Source: Rhodospirillaceae bacterium
GTDB taxonomy: Bacteria > Pseudomonadota > Alphaproteobacteria > MPNO01 > UBA2964
Assembly: GCA_002709075.1 (NCBI GenBank)
Contig: PAPV01000015.1
Coordinates: forward strand, 62,001-126,000
Length of the DNA: 64,000 nucleotides
Direction of reading: 5' to 3'
Part shown: positions 56,754 to 64,000 of the stretch, one piece after another
Numbering within the stretch: position 1 is the stretch's first letter
How the letters are laid out: each line of letters opens with the position of its first letter
Notes under the pieces: generated by a model
The model's database searches: none
Told to the model about the DNA's origin: nothing
Seen by the model: only the letters and a program-made list of their open reading frames with translations
Program-made: the position numbers and the translations under genes

Positions 56754-57719
56754 ATGAGTGAAAGAAGAGAAGCGCAAAAAGCGACAGATGAGCAAACCAT
56801 GAAAAACCACTGGATAACAAAAGCAGCAACTTTATCAGAAGCGTTACCTTACTTGCAAAAGTATGCCGGCAAAACATTCGTGATTAAATATGGCGGCCAC
56901 GCAATGGGAAACAGGCTCCTTAGAAAACAATTCGCAAACGATGTTGTTTTGATGAAGCATGTAGGCATCAAACCGATCGTTGTGCACGGTGGGGGGCCTC
57001 AAATTGGTAATATGTTAGAAAGGCTAAATATTAAAAGTACTTTCGTGGATGGTCTTCGGGTTACAGATCAAGAAACCATTGAGATCGTGGAAATGGTTCT
57101 AGCCGGCAATATAAACAAAAAAATTGTGACTGCAATAAACGACGCAGGGGGGACCGCAGTTGGGCTTTCTGGAAAAGACGGTCAACTAATCCAAGCGAGA
57201 AAGCTCCAACAACGAACTGATGGAAACCAATGCAATAACAAAAAAGATTTCGATTTAGGATTTGTTGGGGAACCATCACATATTAACACAGGCGTACTGA
57301 ACGCTCTCACAAATACTGAACTCATTCCGGTAATCGCGCCGATTGGCATTGGTGAGGATTCCACAACATTTAATATCAATGCAGATACAGTTGCCGGTGC
57401 TGTAGCTTCAGCCATTTGTGCGGAGAGACTTTTGATGCTTACTGATGTTGCGGGTGTACTTAACAAAGATGGGGAGTTAATTGCTGAAATGTCATCAAAA
57501 CAAGTTGAGGCTTACAAAATTGATGGCACAATCCATGGTGGCATGATCCCCAAAGTGGATACGTGCCTTAAAACTATCAAAAACGGAGTTGATGCAGCTG
57601 TGATACTCGATGGTAGAGTTTCACATGCATTAATTCTTGAAATTTTCACAGAACACGGTGCCGGAACTATTTTAAGAAATACTGGTGAAAAAAGCAGAGA
57701 AAAACATGGATGTTCTTGA
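56754..57719 (+). CDS. argB: Acetylglutamate kinase
   Basis: 321 residues, slightly long because of a polar 30-residue N-terminal extension; Met16 (56799) is an alternative start. Core motifs: VIKYGGHAMG (phosphate binding), VHGGGPQIGNML, the VDGLRVTDQETIEIVEMVL substrate loop and INADTVAGAVASAI. Commits N-acetylglutamate to arginine synthesis; links to argD-argF at 31.8-33.9 kb. It starts nine bases after engB and overlaps the next phosphatase by about 14 bases. Confidence 0.95.
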   Translation: MSERREAQKATDEQTMKNHWITKAATLSEALPYLQKYAGKTFVIKYGGHAMGNRLLRKQFANDVVLMKHVGIKPIVVHGGGPQIGNMLERLNIKSTFVDGLRVTDQETIEIVEMVLAGNINKKIVTAINDAGGTAVGLSGKDGQLIQARKLQQRTDGNQCNNKKDFDLGFVGEPSHINTGVLNALTNTELIPVIAPIGIGEDSTTFNINADTVAGAVASAICAERLLMLTDVAGVLNKDGELIAEMSSKQVEAYKIDGTIHGGMIPKVDTCLKTIKNGVDAAVILDGRVSHALILEIFTEHGAGTILRNTGEKSREKHGCS

Positions 57720-58419
57720 CGTTGATAACCTCGTTAATATCAACGGAATAGTTTTTGACCTAGATGGCACACTGATTGACACACTACCTGACATTTTGTC
57801 TGCATTGAATCGTGTAATGGTAAGCGAAGGTTTTCGCAAAATCAATTTTCAAGAAGCCCGTAGGTTAGTAGGTGGGGGAGCACAAAATCTTGTTGAAGAG
57901 GCTTTTGCCACAATAGGAGAAAATAAAGAAAACCCGACTATAAAATCAGCATTCGAAAAATTTATCAAATGTTATGAGAAGGAACCAGCTGTAAAATCAA
58001 CTCTATTTTCCAACGTTGAAGATTTTCTTCAAATTTCACATAAAAATGGCATAAAACTAGGTATTTGCACAAACAAACCTATAGGGCTAACACAACTGAT
58101 CATTAAAGAAATGAAATTAATAAACTACTTTGGTGACGCGGTTATTGGGGGGGATTCGTTAGATGTAAGAAAACCTAATGCAATTCACCTTTACGAGACA
58201 ATCAAACAAATGGGCACCCCTGTCAGTCATACGGTAATGGTGGGCGATAGTGAGACGGATGTCAAGACAGCCCGCAATGCAGGAGTACCAATAATCTTGG
58301 TAGATTTCGGCTACTCCATATTGCCGCCAAGTCAAATGGGGGCCGATGCGATAATTTCATCATTTTTAGAACTACCAGCGGCCTTAATGAGAATTAATGA
58401 GACCAAAATGTCACATTGA
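57706..58419 (+). CDS. gph: HAD phosphatase, phosphoglycolate phosphatase-like
   Basis: 237 residues from ATG 57706 (MDVLDVDNL), overlapping argB by 14 bases; a GTG at 57685 is a longer option. HAD motif I is GIVFDLDGTLIDT, motif II is CTNKPIG, motif III includes RKPNAIHLY and motif IV is MVGDSETDVKTARNAG. The helical cap (subclass IA) and Gph wording support phosphoglycolate phosphatase, which clears 2-phosphoglycolate from DNA repair; other small sugar phosphates are possible. Confidence 0.85.
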   Translation: MDVLDVDNLVNINGIVFDLDGTLIDTLPDILSALNRVMVSEGFRKINFQEARRLVGGGAQNLVEEAFATIGENKENPTIKSAFEKFIKCYEKEPAVKSTLFSNVEDFLQISHKNGIKLGICTNKPIGLTQLIIKEMKLINYFGDAVIGGDSLDVRKPNAIHLYETIKQMGTPVSHTVMVGDSETDVKTARNAGVPIILVDFGYSILPPSQMGADAIISSFLELPAALMRINETKMSH

Positions 58420-58637
58420 CATTAGTAAAAATTAATTGCCCTCGCCTTCCTTTTTCTTTCAGGAAGATCTACTTTTGCTTATGGATTTTTACCGGCAGTA
58501 ATCTTATCATCACCTAATTAGTCTAAATTAAAACAAATCAATTTTGATAGCTTTCACCAGAAAAAATAATGATTATTACAATCCTGAATAATTTTTCTTA
58601 CCCTTTCATTTACACAAAAAATTGAAAGTAAAAAATT

Positions 58638-59324
58638 ATGACGTCATCTCAAATAGAACAGAGTCTAAAGCACATAAACTGTTGGATTTTTGACCTAGAT
58701 AATACTTTGTATCCAATAACAAAAAGTATGTTGTCACAACTTGATGACCATATGTCAAATTTTGTGGCGAAATTCCTTAACGTAAATGTAACCGAAGCAC
58801 GGCAAATTCAAAAAAACTATTTTAGAAAATACGGTCTGACATTAAGGGGCTTGATGTTAAACCATGGGCTAGATCCAAAAGAATTTTTTAATGCGATTGG
58901 ACCAATGGATCTTAATGAAGTTTATCCAAATCCTGATTTGGGACGTGCAATTAAAACCCTACCAGGAAGAAAAATCATATACACAAATTCATCATCTCAC
59001 CATGCGCAATTGGTCCTGGATCGTCTTGGCTTTCCAGAGGTTTTTGATGCTATATTTGATATTACTGCAGCGAACTATATTCCTAAACCTGCAGTGGAAG
59101 CATATGAACATTTGTGTTCTTTGTACAAAATCAATCCCAAAAAAGCCGCAATGGTTGATGACATTGTGAAAAATTTGGAACCAGCAGCGTCACTGGGCAT
59201 GACCACTATCTGGATGCAAACAAACACAGAATGGGCTCAAAACAGTGCTACTTATAAAAATATTCATTTTGTTACCGATGATATTGGTCAATGGACTCAA
59301 AAAATGGGGAGACTGAGCAGTTGA
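58638..59324 (+). CDS. Pyrimidine 5'-nucleotidase-type HAD hydrolase
   Basis: 228 residues. Motif I is CWIFDLDNTLYP (about 16-27), motif II YTNSSSHHA, motif III KPAVEAYEHL and motif IV MVDDIVKNLEPAASLGM. The FDLDNTLYP wording and place next to dapD match the pyrimidine 5'-nucleotidase (SDT1/Phm8-like) group common in alphaproteobacteria. A 218-base gap before it has no gene. Confidence 0.85.
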   Translation: MTSSQIEQSLKHINCWIFDLDNTLYPITKSMLSQLDDHMSNFVAKFLNVNVTEARQIQKNYFRKYGLTLRGLMLNHGLDPKEFFNAIGPMDLNEVYPNPDLGRAIKTLPGRKIIYTNSSSHHAQLVLDRLGFPEVFDAIFDITAANYIPKPAVEAYEHLCSLYKINPKKAAMVDDIVKNLEPAASLGMTTIWMQTNTEWAQNSATYKNIHFVTDDIGQWTQKMGRLSS

Positions 59325-59402
59325 CAGAACCCGAGAGAAAATTATCCTCAACTCAGTTTTATTAGGATGACTTAGGCTTACCTGGATTTATAGAGAAATC
59401 AA

Positions 59403-60263
59403 ATGAATCAAGAAAAACTTGAACAAGTTATTAATGATGCGTGGGAAATTAAAGATGACATTAAAACAAATACAACAGGACAAATAGCAGAAGCTATAGA
59501 GGGTGCTCTTCAAGGTCTTGACGATGGAAGCTTTAGGGTAGCTGAAAAGTCAAAACAGGGTAAGTGGATAGTAAACCAATGGTTAAAAAAAGCAGTTTTG
59601 TTATCATTTCGAATCTACGATAATACGTCGATCTCAGGTGGACCAACTGACCCCACTCGTGGAGAAACCCCTTGGTATGACAAAGTTAGTCCAAAATTCG
59701 CAGGTTGGAATAATCAGCGTTTTCAAGATGCTGGATTTCGCGCGGTGCCTAATTGCACTGTAAGGTATGGTGCATTTATAGGATCTGGGGTGGTTTTGAT
59801 GCCAAGCTTTATTAATATAGGTGCATTCGTTGATGAAGGCACTATGGTAGATACCTGGGCGACTATTGGATCATGCGCGCAAATTGGCAAAAACTGTCAT
59901 ATTTCTGGCGGTGCAGGAATAGGCGGAGTTCTTGAGCCGCTACAAGCAGAACCAGTTATTATCGGAGACAACTGTTTTATTGGTGCACGCTCTGAGGTTG
60001 CAGAAGGTGTAATCTTAGAAGATGGGGCTGTTTTATCCATGGGTGTATTTCTTGGCGCGTCAACTAAAATTATCGACCGTGATAGTGGTGAAATAATGAC
60101 CGGCCGGGTGCCAGAAAATTCTGTGGTTGTTCCTGGAACTATAGCAGGAAAAATCATGGAAAATGGAGATCCTGGACCCTCACTTTATTGTGCTGTAATT
60201 GTTAAAAAGGTAGATGAAAAAACTCGAGCACGAACCTCCATAAACGATTTGTTGCGCGATTGA
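59403..60263 (+). CDS. dapD: Tetrahydrodipicolinate N-succinyltransferase
   Basis: 286 residues. Left-handed beta-helix made of hexapeptide repeats (about 110-230: [40 protein letters not shown]), after a helical N-terminal domain with [20 protein letters not shown]. Fourth step of the succinylase lysine/DAP route. It overlaps dapE by four bases. Confidence 0.97.
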   Translation: MNQEKLEQVINDAWEIKDDIKTNTTGQIAEAIEGALQGLDDGSFRVAEKSKQGKWIVNQWLKKAVLLSFRIYDNTSISGGPTDPTRGETPWYDKVSPKFAGWNNQRFQDAGFRAVPNCTVRYGAFIGSGVVLMPSFINIGAFVDEGTMVDTWATIGSCAQIGKNCHISGGAGIGGVLEPLQAEPVIIGDNCFIGARSEVAEGVILEDGAVLSMGVFLGASTKIIDRDSGEIMTGRVPENSVVVPGTIAGKIMENGDPGPSLYCAVIVKKVDEKTRARTSINDLLRD

Positions 60264-61420
60264 CAGTAAAAGTGGACCCGGTCGATCTTGCTCAAAGGCT
60301 AATTCGCTGTAAAAGCGTTACTCCTTCTGACGACGGCGCTCTAAATTTACTTCAAGAAGTTCTAGAACAAATTGGTTTCGTTTGCTATCGAAGAACTTTC
60401 GAAGATACTGACTCCCCGCCAGTAGACAATCTATATGCACGGCTGGGCATCCATGAACCGAATTTTTGTTTTGCTGGTCATACTGATGTTGTTCCAATCG
60501 GCAATCCTGATCAATGGACTGTAGATCCTTTTGGAGGAGAAATCAAAAATGGGAAAGTTTATGGACGCGGCGCAACCGATATGAAATCTGCAATCGCTAG
60601 CTTCGTTGCAGCAGTATCAGAATTTACTTGCGAAAGAGGTAATAATTTTTGCGGTTCATTGTCGCTATTAATCACTGGGGATGAGGAAGGACCTTCCATC
60701 AACGGAACTAGAAAAATGCTAAAGTGGATGAAAGATTCTGGCGAAATAATTAATGACTGCATCGTAGGCGAACCAACGAATCCAAACAACCTAGGAGAAA
60801 TGATTAAAATTGGACGTCGGGGATCTTTATCTGGGTGGCTAACTGTTTTTGGAACACAAGGGCATGCTGCATATCCACATCTTGCGAACAATCCAATTCC
60901 AAGAATATTGAAAATAGCGACATTGATGATGGAAGAGCCAATAGATAATGGCACTGAGCATTTTCAGCCGACAAGTCTGCAGATTACTTCAATTGATGTT
61001 GGAAACAAAGCCACTAACGTAATACCTTCAGAAGGGAGGTTAACCTTTAATATCCGTTTTAATGATAAACATACAGGGAAATCACTAATGGATTGGGTGC
61101 GCCGCCGTTGCGAGAAAACCTGCAAGAATTTTGATTTAAAATTTCAACTTTCAGGTGAGGCCTTTCTTACCCCACCCGGAAAACTGAGCGATCTCATCAC
61201 TGCTGCTGTCCAAAAGGTTATGGGAAAAAATCCTGAATTAAGCACCACAGGTGGTACCTCTGATGCTCGCTTTATAAAAGATTTTTGTGACGTCGCAGAA
61301 TTCGGCTTAGTGAGCCAAACTATGCATAAACTGGACGAATGCGCAAAGATTGAAGATATACATTATCTGTCAGAGATTTATAAAAATGTTCTCGACGGGT
61401 ATTTTTCACCCAGACCATAA
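60260..61420 (+). CDS. dapE: Succinyl-diaminopimelate desuccinylase
   Basis: 386 residues. M20 metallopeptidase: [15 protein letters not shown] (zinc His), [14 protein letters not shown] (bridging Asp), [15 protein letters not shown] (catalytic Glu) and the C-terminal zinc His in [15 protein letters not shown]. Starts at TTG 60260, whose bases overlap the dapD TGA (TTGA), so translation is coupled. Produces LL-diaminopimelate for lysine and peptidoglycan. Confidence 0.96.
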   Translation: MTVKVDPVDLAQRLIRCKSVTPSDDGALNLLQEVLEQIGFVCYRRTFEDTDSPPVDNLYARLGIHEPNFCFAGHTDVVPIGNPDQWTVDPFGGEIKNGKVYGRGATDMKSAIASFVAAVSEFTCERGNNFCGSLSLLITGDEEGPSINGTRKMLKWMKDSGEIINDCIVGEPTNPNNLGEMIKIGRRGSLSGWLTVFGTQGHAAYPHLANNPIPRILKIATLMMEEPIDNGTEHFQPTSLQITSIDVGNKATNVIPSEGRLTFNIRFNDKHTGKSLMDWVRRRCEKTCKNFDLKFQLSGEAFLTPPGKLSDLITAAVQKVMGKNPELSTTGGTSDARFIKDFCDVAEFGLVSQTMHKLDECAKIEDIHYLSEIYKNVLDGYFSPRP

Positions 61421-61425
61421 AGTCA

Positions 61426-62019
61426 ATGTTTGATATCAAAAAAACAATAAGAAATCTTTATGGGGCTTGGTTATTAGTCTGTTTTAATCGCACTGGATTA
61501 TCATTTTTTGCAAACTCCTCTACAGAATTTTGGCGTTCCTTTCAAGCTGCAATCCTTTGTGCTCCCATTTATTTAATGCTTTTAATAATGCGCTATACGC
61601 ATATCGAAGTGGGAGTTCCAATTCTAGCTGCTACAATCATATATGCGTTAAGTTATATTATCAGTTGGTTTGCGTTTCCTTATGCAATGTTTCACGGAAC
61701 AAGAATTATAAATCGACAAAGATTCTTTTTTCGTTATATTTCCGCTTACAACTGGGCAACAGCACTTCAGTTCTCTGCTCTACTTGCAATAGCAACCATC
61801 GCTCACAATACCCTGATTGCACCAGTATTTTCTGGGTTTCTCACACTAGCTCTTATCATCGCAATTTTCATATACAAGGGCTTCATCGCCTATGTAAGCT
61901 TAGAGATAGATATTCGAAGAACAATCATGCTTGTGCTTTTTGATTTTATAATCGCCCTTTTGTTCGAAGGCTGGACATTACGTCTTCTTCAAGCAACACC
62001 CGAGACCTCTGTCGGATAA
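61426..62019 (+). CDS. Multi-pass membrane protein of unknown function
   Basis: 197 residues, about five hydrophobic helices, the first after WLLVCFNRTGLSFFANSSTE and the last ending in VLFDFIIALLFEGWTLRLLQ. No transport or enzyme motif recognised. Loose likeness to Yip1/YIPF-type membrane proteins was considered but not supported. It starts six bases after dapE, and its 3' end overlaps truA on the other strand by 31 bases. Confidence 0.65.
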   Translation: MFDIKKTIRNLYGAWLLVCFNRTGLSFFANSSTEFWRSFQAAILCAPIYLMLLIMRYTHIEVGVPILAATIIYALSYIISWFAFPYAMFHGTRIINRQRFFFRYISAYNWATALQFSALLAIATIAHNTLIAPVFSGFLTLALIIAIFIYKGFIAYVSLEIDIRRTIMLVLFDFIIALLFEGWTLRLLQATPETSVG

Positions 62020-62747
62020 ACGACATCGACCAAGAAAAGACCTCTGGGAGGAGCAGTTTCGCCTCCTTTGGAACGATCCCGCGAGAGCAAAGCGTTTTTC
62101 ACATCAATTTCTGTCCATTTTCCTTCACCAACCAACCGCAATGTTCCAACAAAATTACGAATTTGGTGATGCAAAAATGATGGTGCTCTTGCTGAAACAG
62201 TCACTAAATCTTCAACGCGAGCTACTGAGAGCGCTGTGAGCGTTCTTACTGGTGATTTTGCCTGACACATAGCAGCTCTAAAAGTAGTAAAATCGTGTTC
62301 GCCGACCAAAACTTGTGCCGCCTTGTTCATAGAGTCTACATCCAGCCACTTTTGCAAATGCCACACTCGCCCTGCGTCTAGAGCCGGTGGTGGGCGACGA
62401 TTTAAAATCTTATAAACATACGATCTTTCAGTTGCTGAAAAGCGTGCATTAAATTTACAGCTGACAACATGAGCCGATATTATTGAGATAGACTGTGATC
62501 TCAAATGTGCATTCAATGCATCACGAACTATTTCAGCCTTTGTATCACGATTAAGGTCAAAATGCGCTGCCTGCCTGAGCGCGTGAACGCCGGCATCCGT
62601 TCTACCAGCACCGAATACGCTAACTCTTTCCCCACAAAATTTATGTATAGCGTCCTCAATTGATTGTTGAATTGATGATCCATTTTTTTGTCTTTGCCAA
62701 CCGACATATCCATACCCATCATATTCTATCCTTAGGCACCAACGCAT
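61989..62747 (-). CDS. truA: tRNA pseudouridine synthase A
   Basis: 252 residues. Catalytic Asp in GAGRTDAGVHALRQAAHFD (about 46-64); RIEYDGYGYVGWQRQ at the N-terminus and ISARAPSFLHHQIRNFVGTL toward the C-terminus are typical. Makes pseudouridine at positions 38-40 of tRNA anticodon stems. ATG shares one base with the fmt stop (TAATG). Confidence 0.97.
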   Translation of the reverse strand: MRWCLRIEYDGYGYVGWQRQKNGSSIQQSIEDAIHKFCGERVSVFGAGRTDAGVHALRQAAHFDLNRDTKAEIVRDALNAHLRSQSISIISAHVVSCKFNARFSATERSYVYKILNRRPPPALDAGRVWHLQKWLDVDSMNKAAQVLVGEHDFTTFRAAMCQAKSPVRTLTALSVARVEDLVTVSARAPSFLHHQIRNFVGTLRLVGEGKWTEIDVKNALLSRDRSKGGETAPPRGLFLVDVVYPTEVSGVA

Positions 62748-63670
62748 TAATTATTAACTCCAAGTAAGGTTCCTGGAGAAATATGGAAACCACGAAGGAA
62801 ATCCATTCCAGCTAACGGCTTTCTTCCCGCTCGTTGAACCTTTTCTAAGCGAAGGGCGTCGCATCCACATGCTATAGTTAAAGAGTTATCAATAACCTTT
62901 CCAGCCATTCCTTCACCATCTACTACCTTGGCACTAAGGATCCGTATGCGTTCTCCCGAATATTCAAACCAGCAACCGGGACGTGGGTATAACGCTCTAA
63001 TGTTTCTTTCAATTTGAGACGCAGATAATGCCCAATCAATTAACCCTTCATCACGCAACAACTTTTTTGCGTAAGTTGCTTTTGTATGATCTTGAGGAGT
63101 TGGAGATATTGTTTCCAAAAGAATTCCTGAAAGAGCATCTATTATTAGATTTGAACCTAATTCTGCTAAGTCGGTTTGGAGATCTACGGCAGTAATTCCC
63201 CGCTCTATTGGCCAAGTTTGTTTCATAAGCACAGAACCCGTATCCAATCCATCATCCATTTGTATTATTGATACGCCAGTTTCCTTATCTCCAGCCATTA
63301 TGGCTCTCTGCACAGGTGCAGCACCTCGCCAACGCGGTAAGAGGGAAACATGGATGTTAATACACCCAAACTTCGGCGCTTTTAATATCTCTGGCGGCAG
63401 TATCAGTCCGTAACCTACAACAACTGCAATGTCAGATTTTAGTTGATAAAACTCTTCCTGAGCCGATTTGCACCTCAATGAGGCAACGGGTTTAACACAG
63501 ACCCCAAGCTCCTCAGCTCGAACTTGAACAGGCGACGGGCTTAGCCTCTGCCCTCTTCCTGCTGGCCTCGGAGGTTGCGTGTAAGCGCACAGAATTTCGT
63601 GTTCCGATCCTGAAAGCTTATTCAGTGTAGGGAGAGCTAAAGAGGGCGTCCCCATAAAAACAATCTTCAT
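62747..63670 (-). CDS. fmt: Methionyl-tRNA formyltransferase
   Basis: 307 residues. FMGTPSLALPTLNKL, VVGYGLILPPEIL, and the catalytic Asn/His region CINIHVSLLPRWRGAAPVQRAI with MDDGLDTGSVL. Formylates initiator Met-tRNA. It lies ten bases after def and overlaps truA by one base, giving a def-fmt-truA operon on the minus strand. Confidence 0.97.
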   Translation of the reverse strand: MKIVFMGTPSLALPTLNKLSGSEHEILCAYTQPPRPAGRGQRLSPSPVQVRAEELGVCVKPVASLRCKSAQEEFYQLKSDIAVVVGYGLILPPEILKAPKFGCINIHVSLLPRWRGAAPVQRAIMAGDKETGVSIIQMDDGLDTGSVLMKQTWPIERGITAVDLQTDLAELGSNLIIDALSGILLETISPTPQDHTKATYAKKLLRDEGLIDWALSASQIERNIRALYPRPGCWFEYSGERIRILSAKVVDGEGMAGKVIDNSLTIACGCDALRLEKVQRAGRKPLAGMDFLRGFHISPGTLLGVNN

Positions 63671-63680
63671 GGGAATATTA

Positions 63681-64000
63681 TCACTTTTTATAAGTCCTTT
63701 TGTTTTTCTTTAGTTTACGCATAATCATATTTTTCTTTATTTGTGAAATGCGATCGACAAAAAGTAAACCGTCAAGATGATCAATCTCGTGCTGAATACA
63801 AACCGAGCTCAGCCCCTCCGCTTTAATTTCTTGTGGTATGTTGTTTTCATCCCTGAACAGAACTCTAACTGTCTCAGCCCTTTCCACTGCAATGTATTGT
63901 TCCGGAAAGGACAAACACCCCTCCTCCTGTTTTATAATTGTGTCGGATGACTCTAAAATTTTTGGATTTATGATTTTTAGTGGCGAACGTTTTCCCTCAT
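63681..64000 (-). CDS. def: Peptide deformylase, C-terminal part (5' end beyond window)
   Basis: The frame is open to the right edge, so the start lies beyond 64000. About 106 residues are visible, from SPLKIINPKILESSDTII. Motif 2 is EEGCLSFP (metal-ligand Cys, about 63915-63935) and motif 3 is the metal-binding HEIDHLDG (63775-63800 region), which holds two His ligands and the catalytic Glu. Removes the formyl group that Fmt adds. A short in-frame TTG-initiated reading starting at SFPEQY is internal and not the real start. Confidence 0.96.
   Translation of the reverse strand, partial: EGKRSPLKIINPKILESSDTIIKQEEGCLSFPEQYIAVERAETVRVLFRDENNIPQEIKAEGLSSVCIQHEIDHLDGLLFVDRISQIKKNMIMRKLKKNKRTYKK

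Noticed and set aside
58446-58466. Hairpin CTTCCT/AGGAAG behind the gph-like gene as a terminator
   Set aside because: The stem is only six pairs with a nine-base loop and no proper T tract follows.

Overview
The window looks like chromosomal DNA from an AT-rich alphaproteobacterium, probably a free-living, streamlined, marine or Rhodospirillales-like lineage. The evidence is the gene order (def-fmt-truA facing dapE-dapD; rpmH-rnpA-yidD-yidC-engB-argB; argD-argF-hslO; aroK-aroB beside xerD), a class I lysyl-tRNA synthetase, a CIRCE-controlled groESL operon, a SAM-II riboswitch in front of metZ, and heme A synthase, which implies aerobic respiration. The taxonomic call is an inference from gene content; there is no rRNA here. 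No integrase of phage type, transposase, CRISPR array or plasmid gene was seen.

Layout. 1-9.6 kb: the 3' end of secA, then accA, xerD and a two-gene membrane/periplasmic unit on the minus strand, facing aroK-aroB-CorC-like protein-DUF2889 protein-J-domain protein; rpmB follows. 9.8-16.2 kb: minus-strand MFS exporter, a 939-residue membrane-anchored coiled-coil protein, a HAD phosphatase and pyrD. 16.3-19.1 kb: sufE, a LexA/S24-like regulator with a degenerate protease site, and two tandem related methyltransferases. 19.2-22.9 kb: lysS, a broken TerB-family gene and an FAD monooxygenase. 22.9-31.8 kb: groESL, heme A synthase, SAM-II riboswitch-metZ, apaG, folE, trkH, a lipoprotein and hslO. 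31.8-37 kb: argF, argD, an ABC-2 permease and a large MscS channel. 37.2-44 kb: an accessory-looking cluster of two tandem molybdenum hydroxylase large subunits, an EgtB-like protein that has lost two iron-ligand histidines, and a CoxG-like protein. 44-53 kb: tRNA-Arg, an OmpA-like lipoprotein, panC-panB, gamma-glutamyltransferase, and small metabolic and membrane genes. 53.4-64 kb: rpmH through argB, two HAD phosphatases, dapD-dapE, and truA-fmt-def running off the right edge.

Most of the window is housekeeping: translation, protein export and membrane insertion (secA, yidC, yidD), chaperones (groESL, hslO), and synthesis of arginine, lysine/diaminopimelate, aromatic amino acids, methionine, pantothenate, folate and pyrimidines. 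The most unusual items are the molybdenum-hydroxylase/EgtB-like/CoxG cluster, a class 2 dihydroorotate dehydrogenase with a Cys where class 2 enzymes normally have Ser, the regulator-plus-paired-methyltransferase unit, the decayed TerB gene, a 46-residue membrane gene overlapping its downstream partner, and a 10-G tract inside the MscS gene. I did not find a clear-cut new defence or mobile system.
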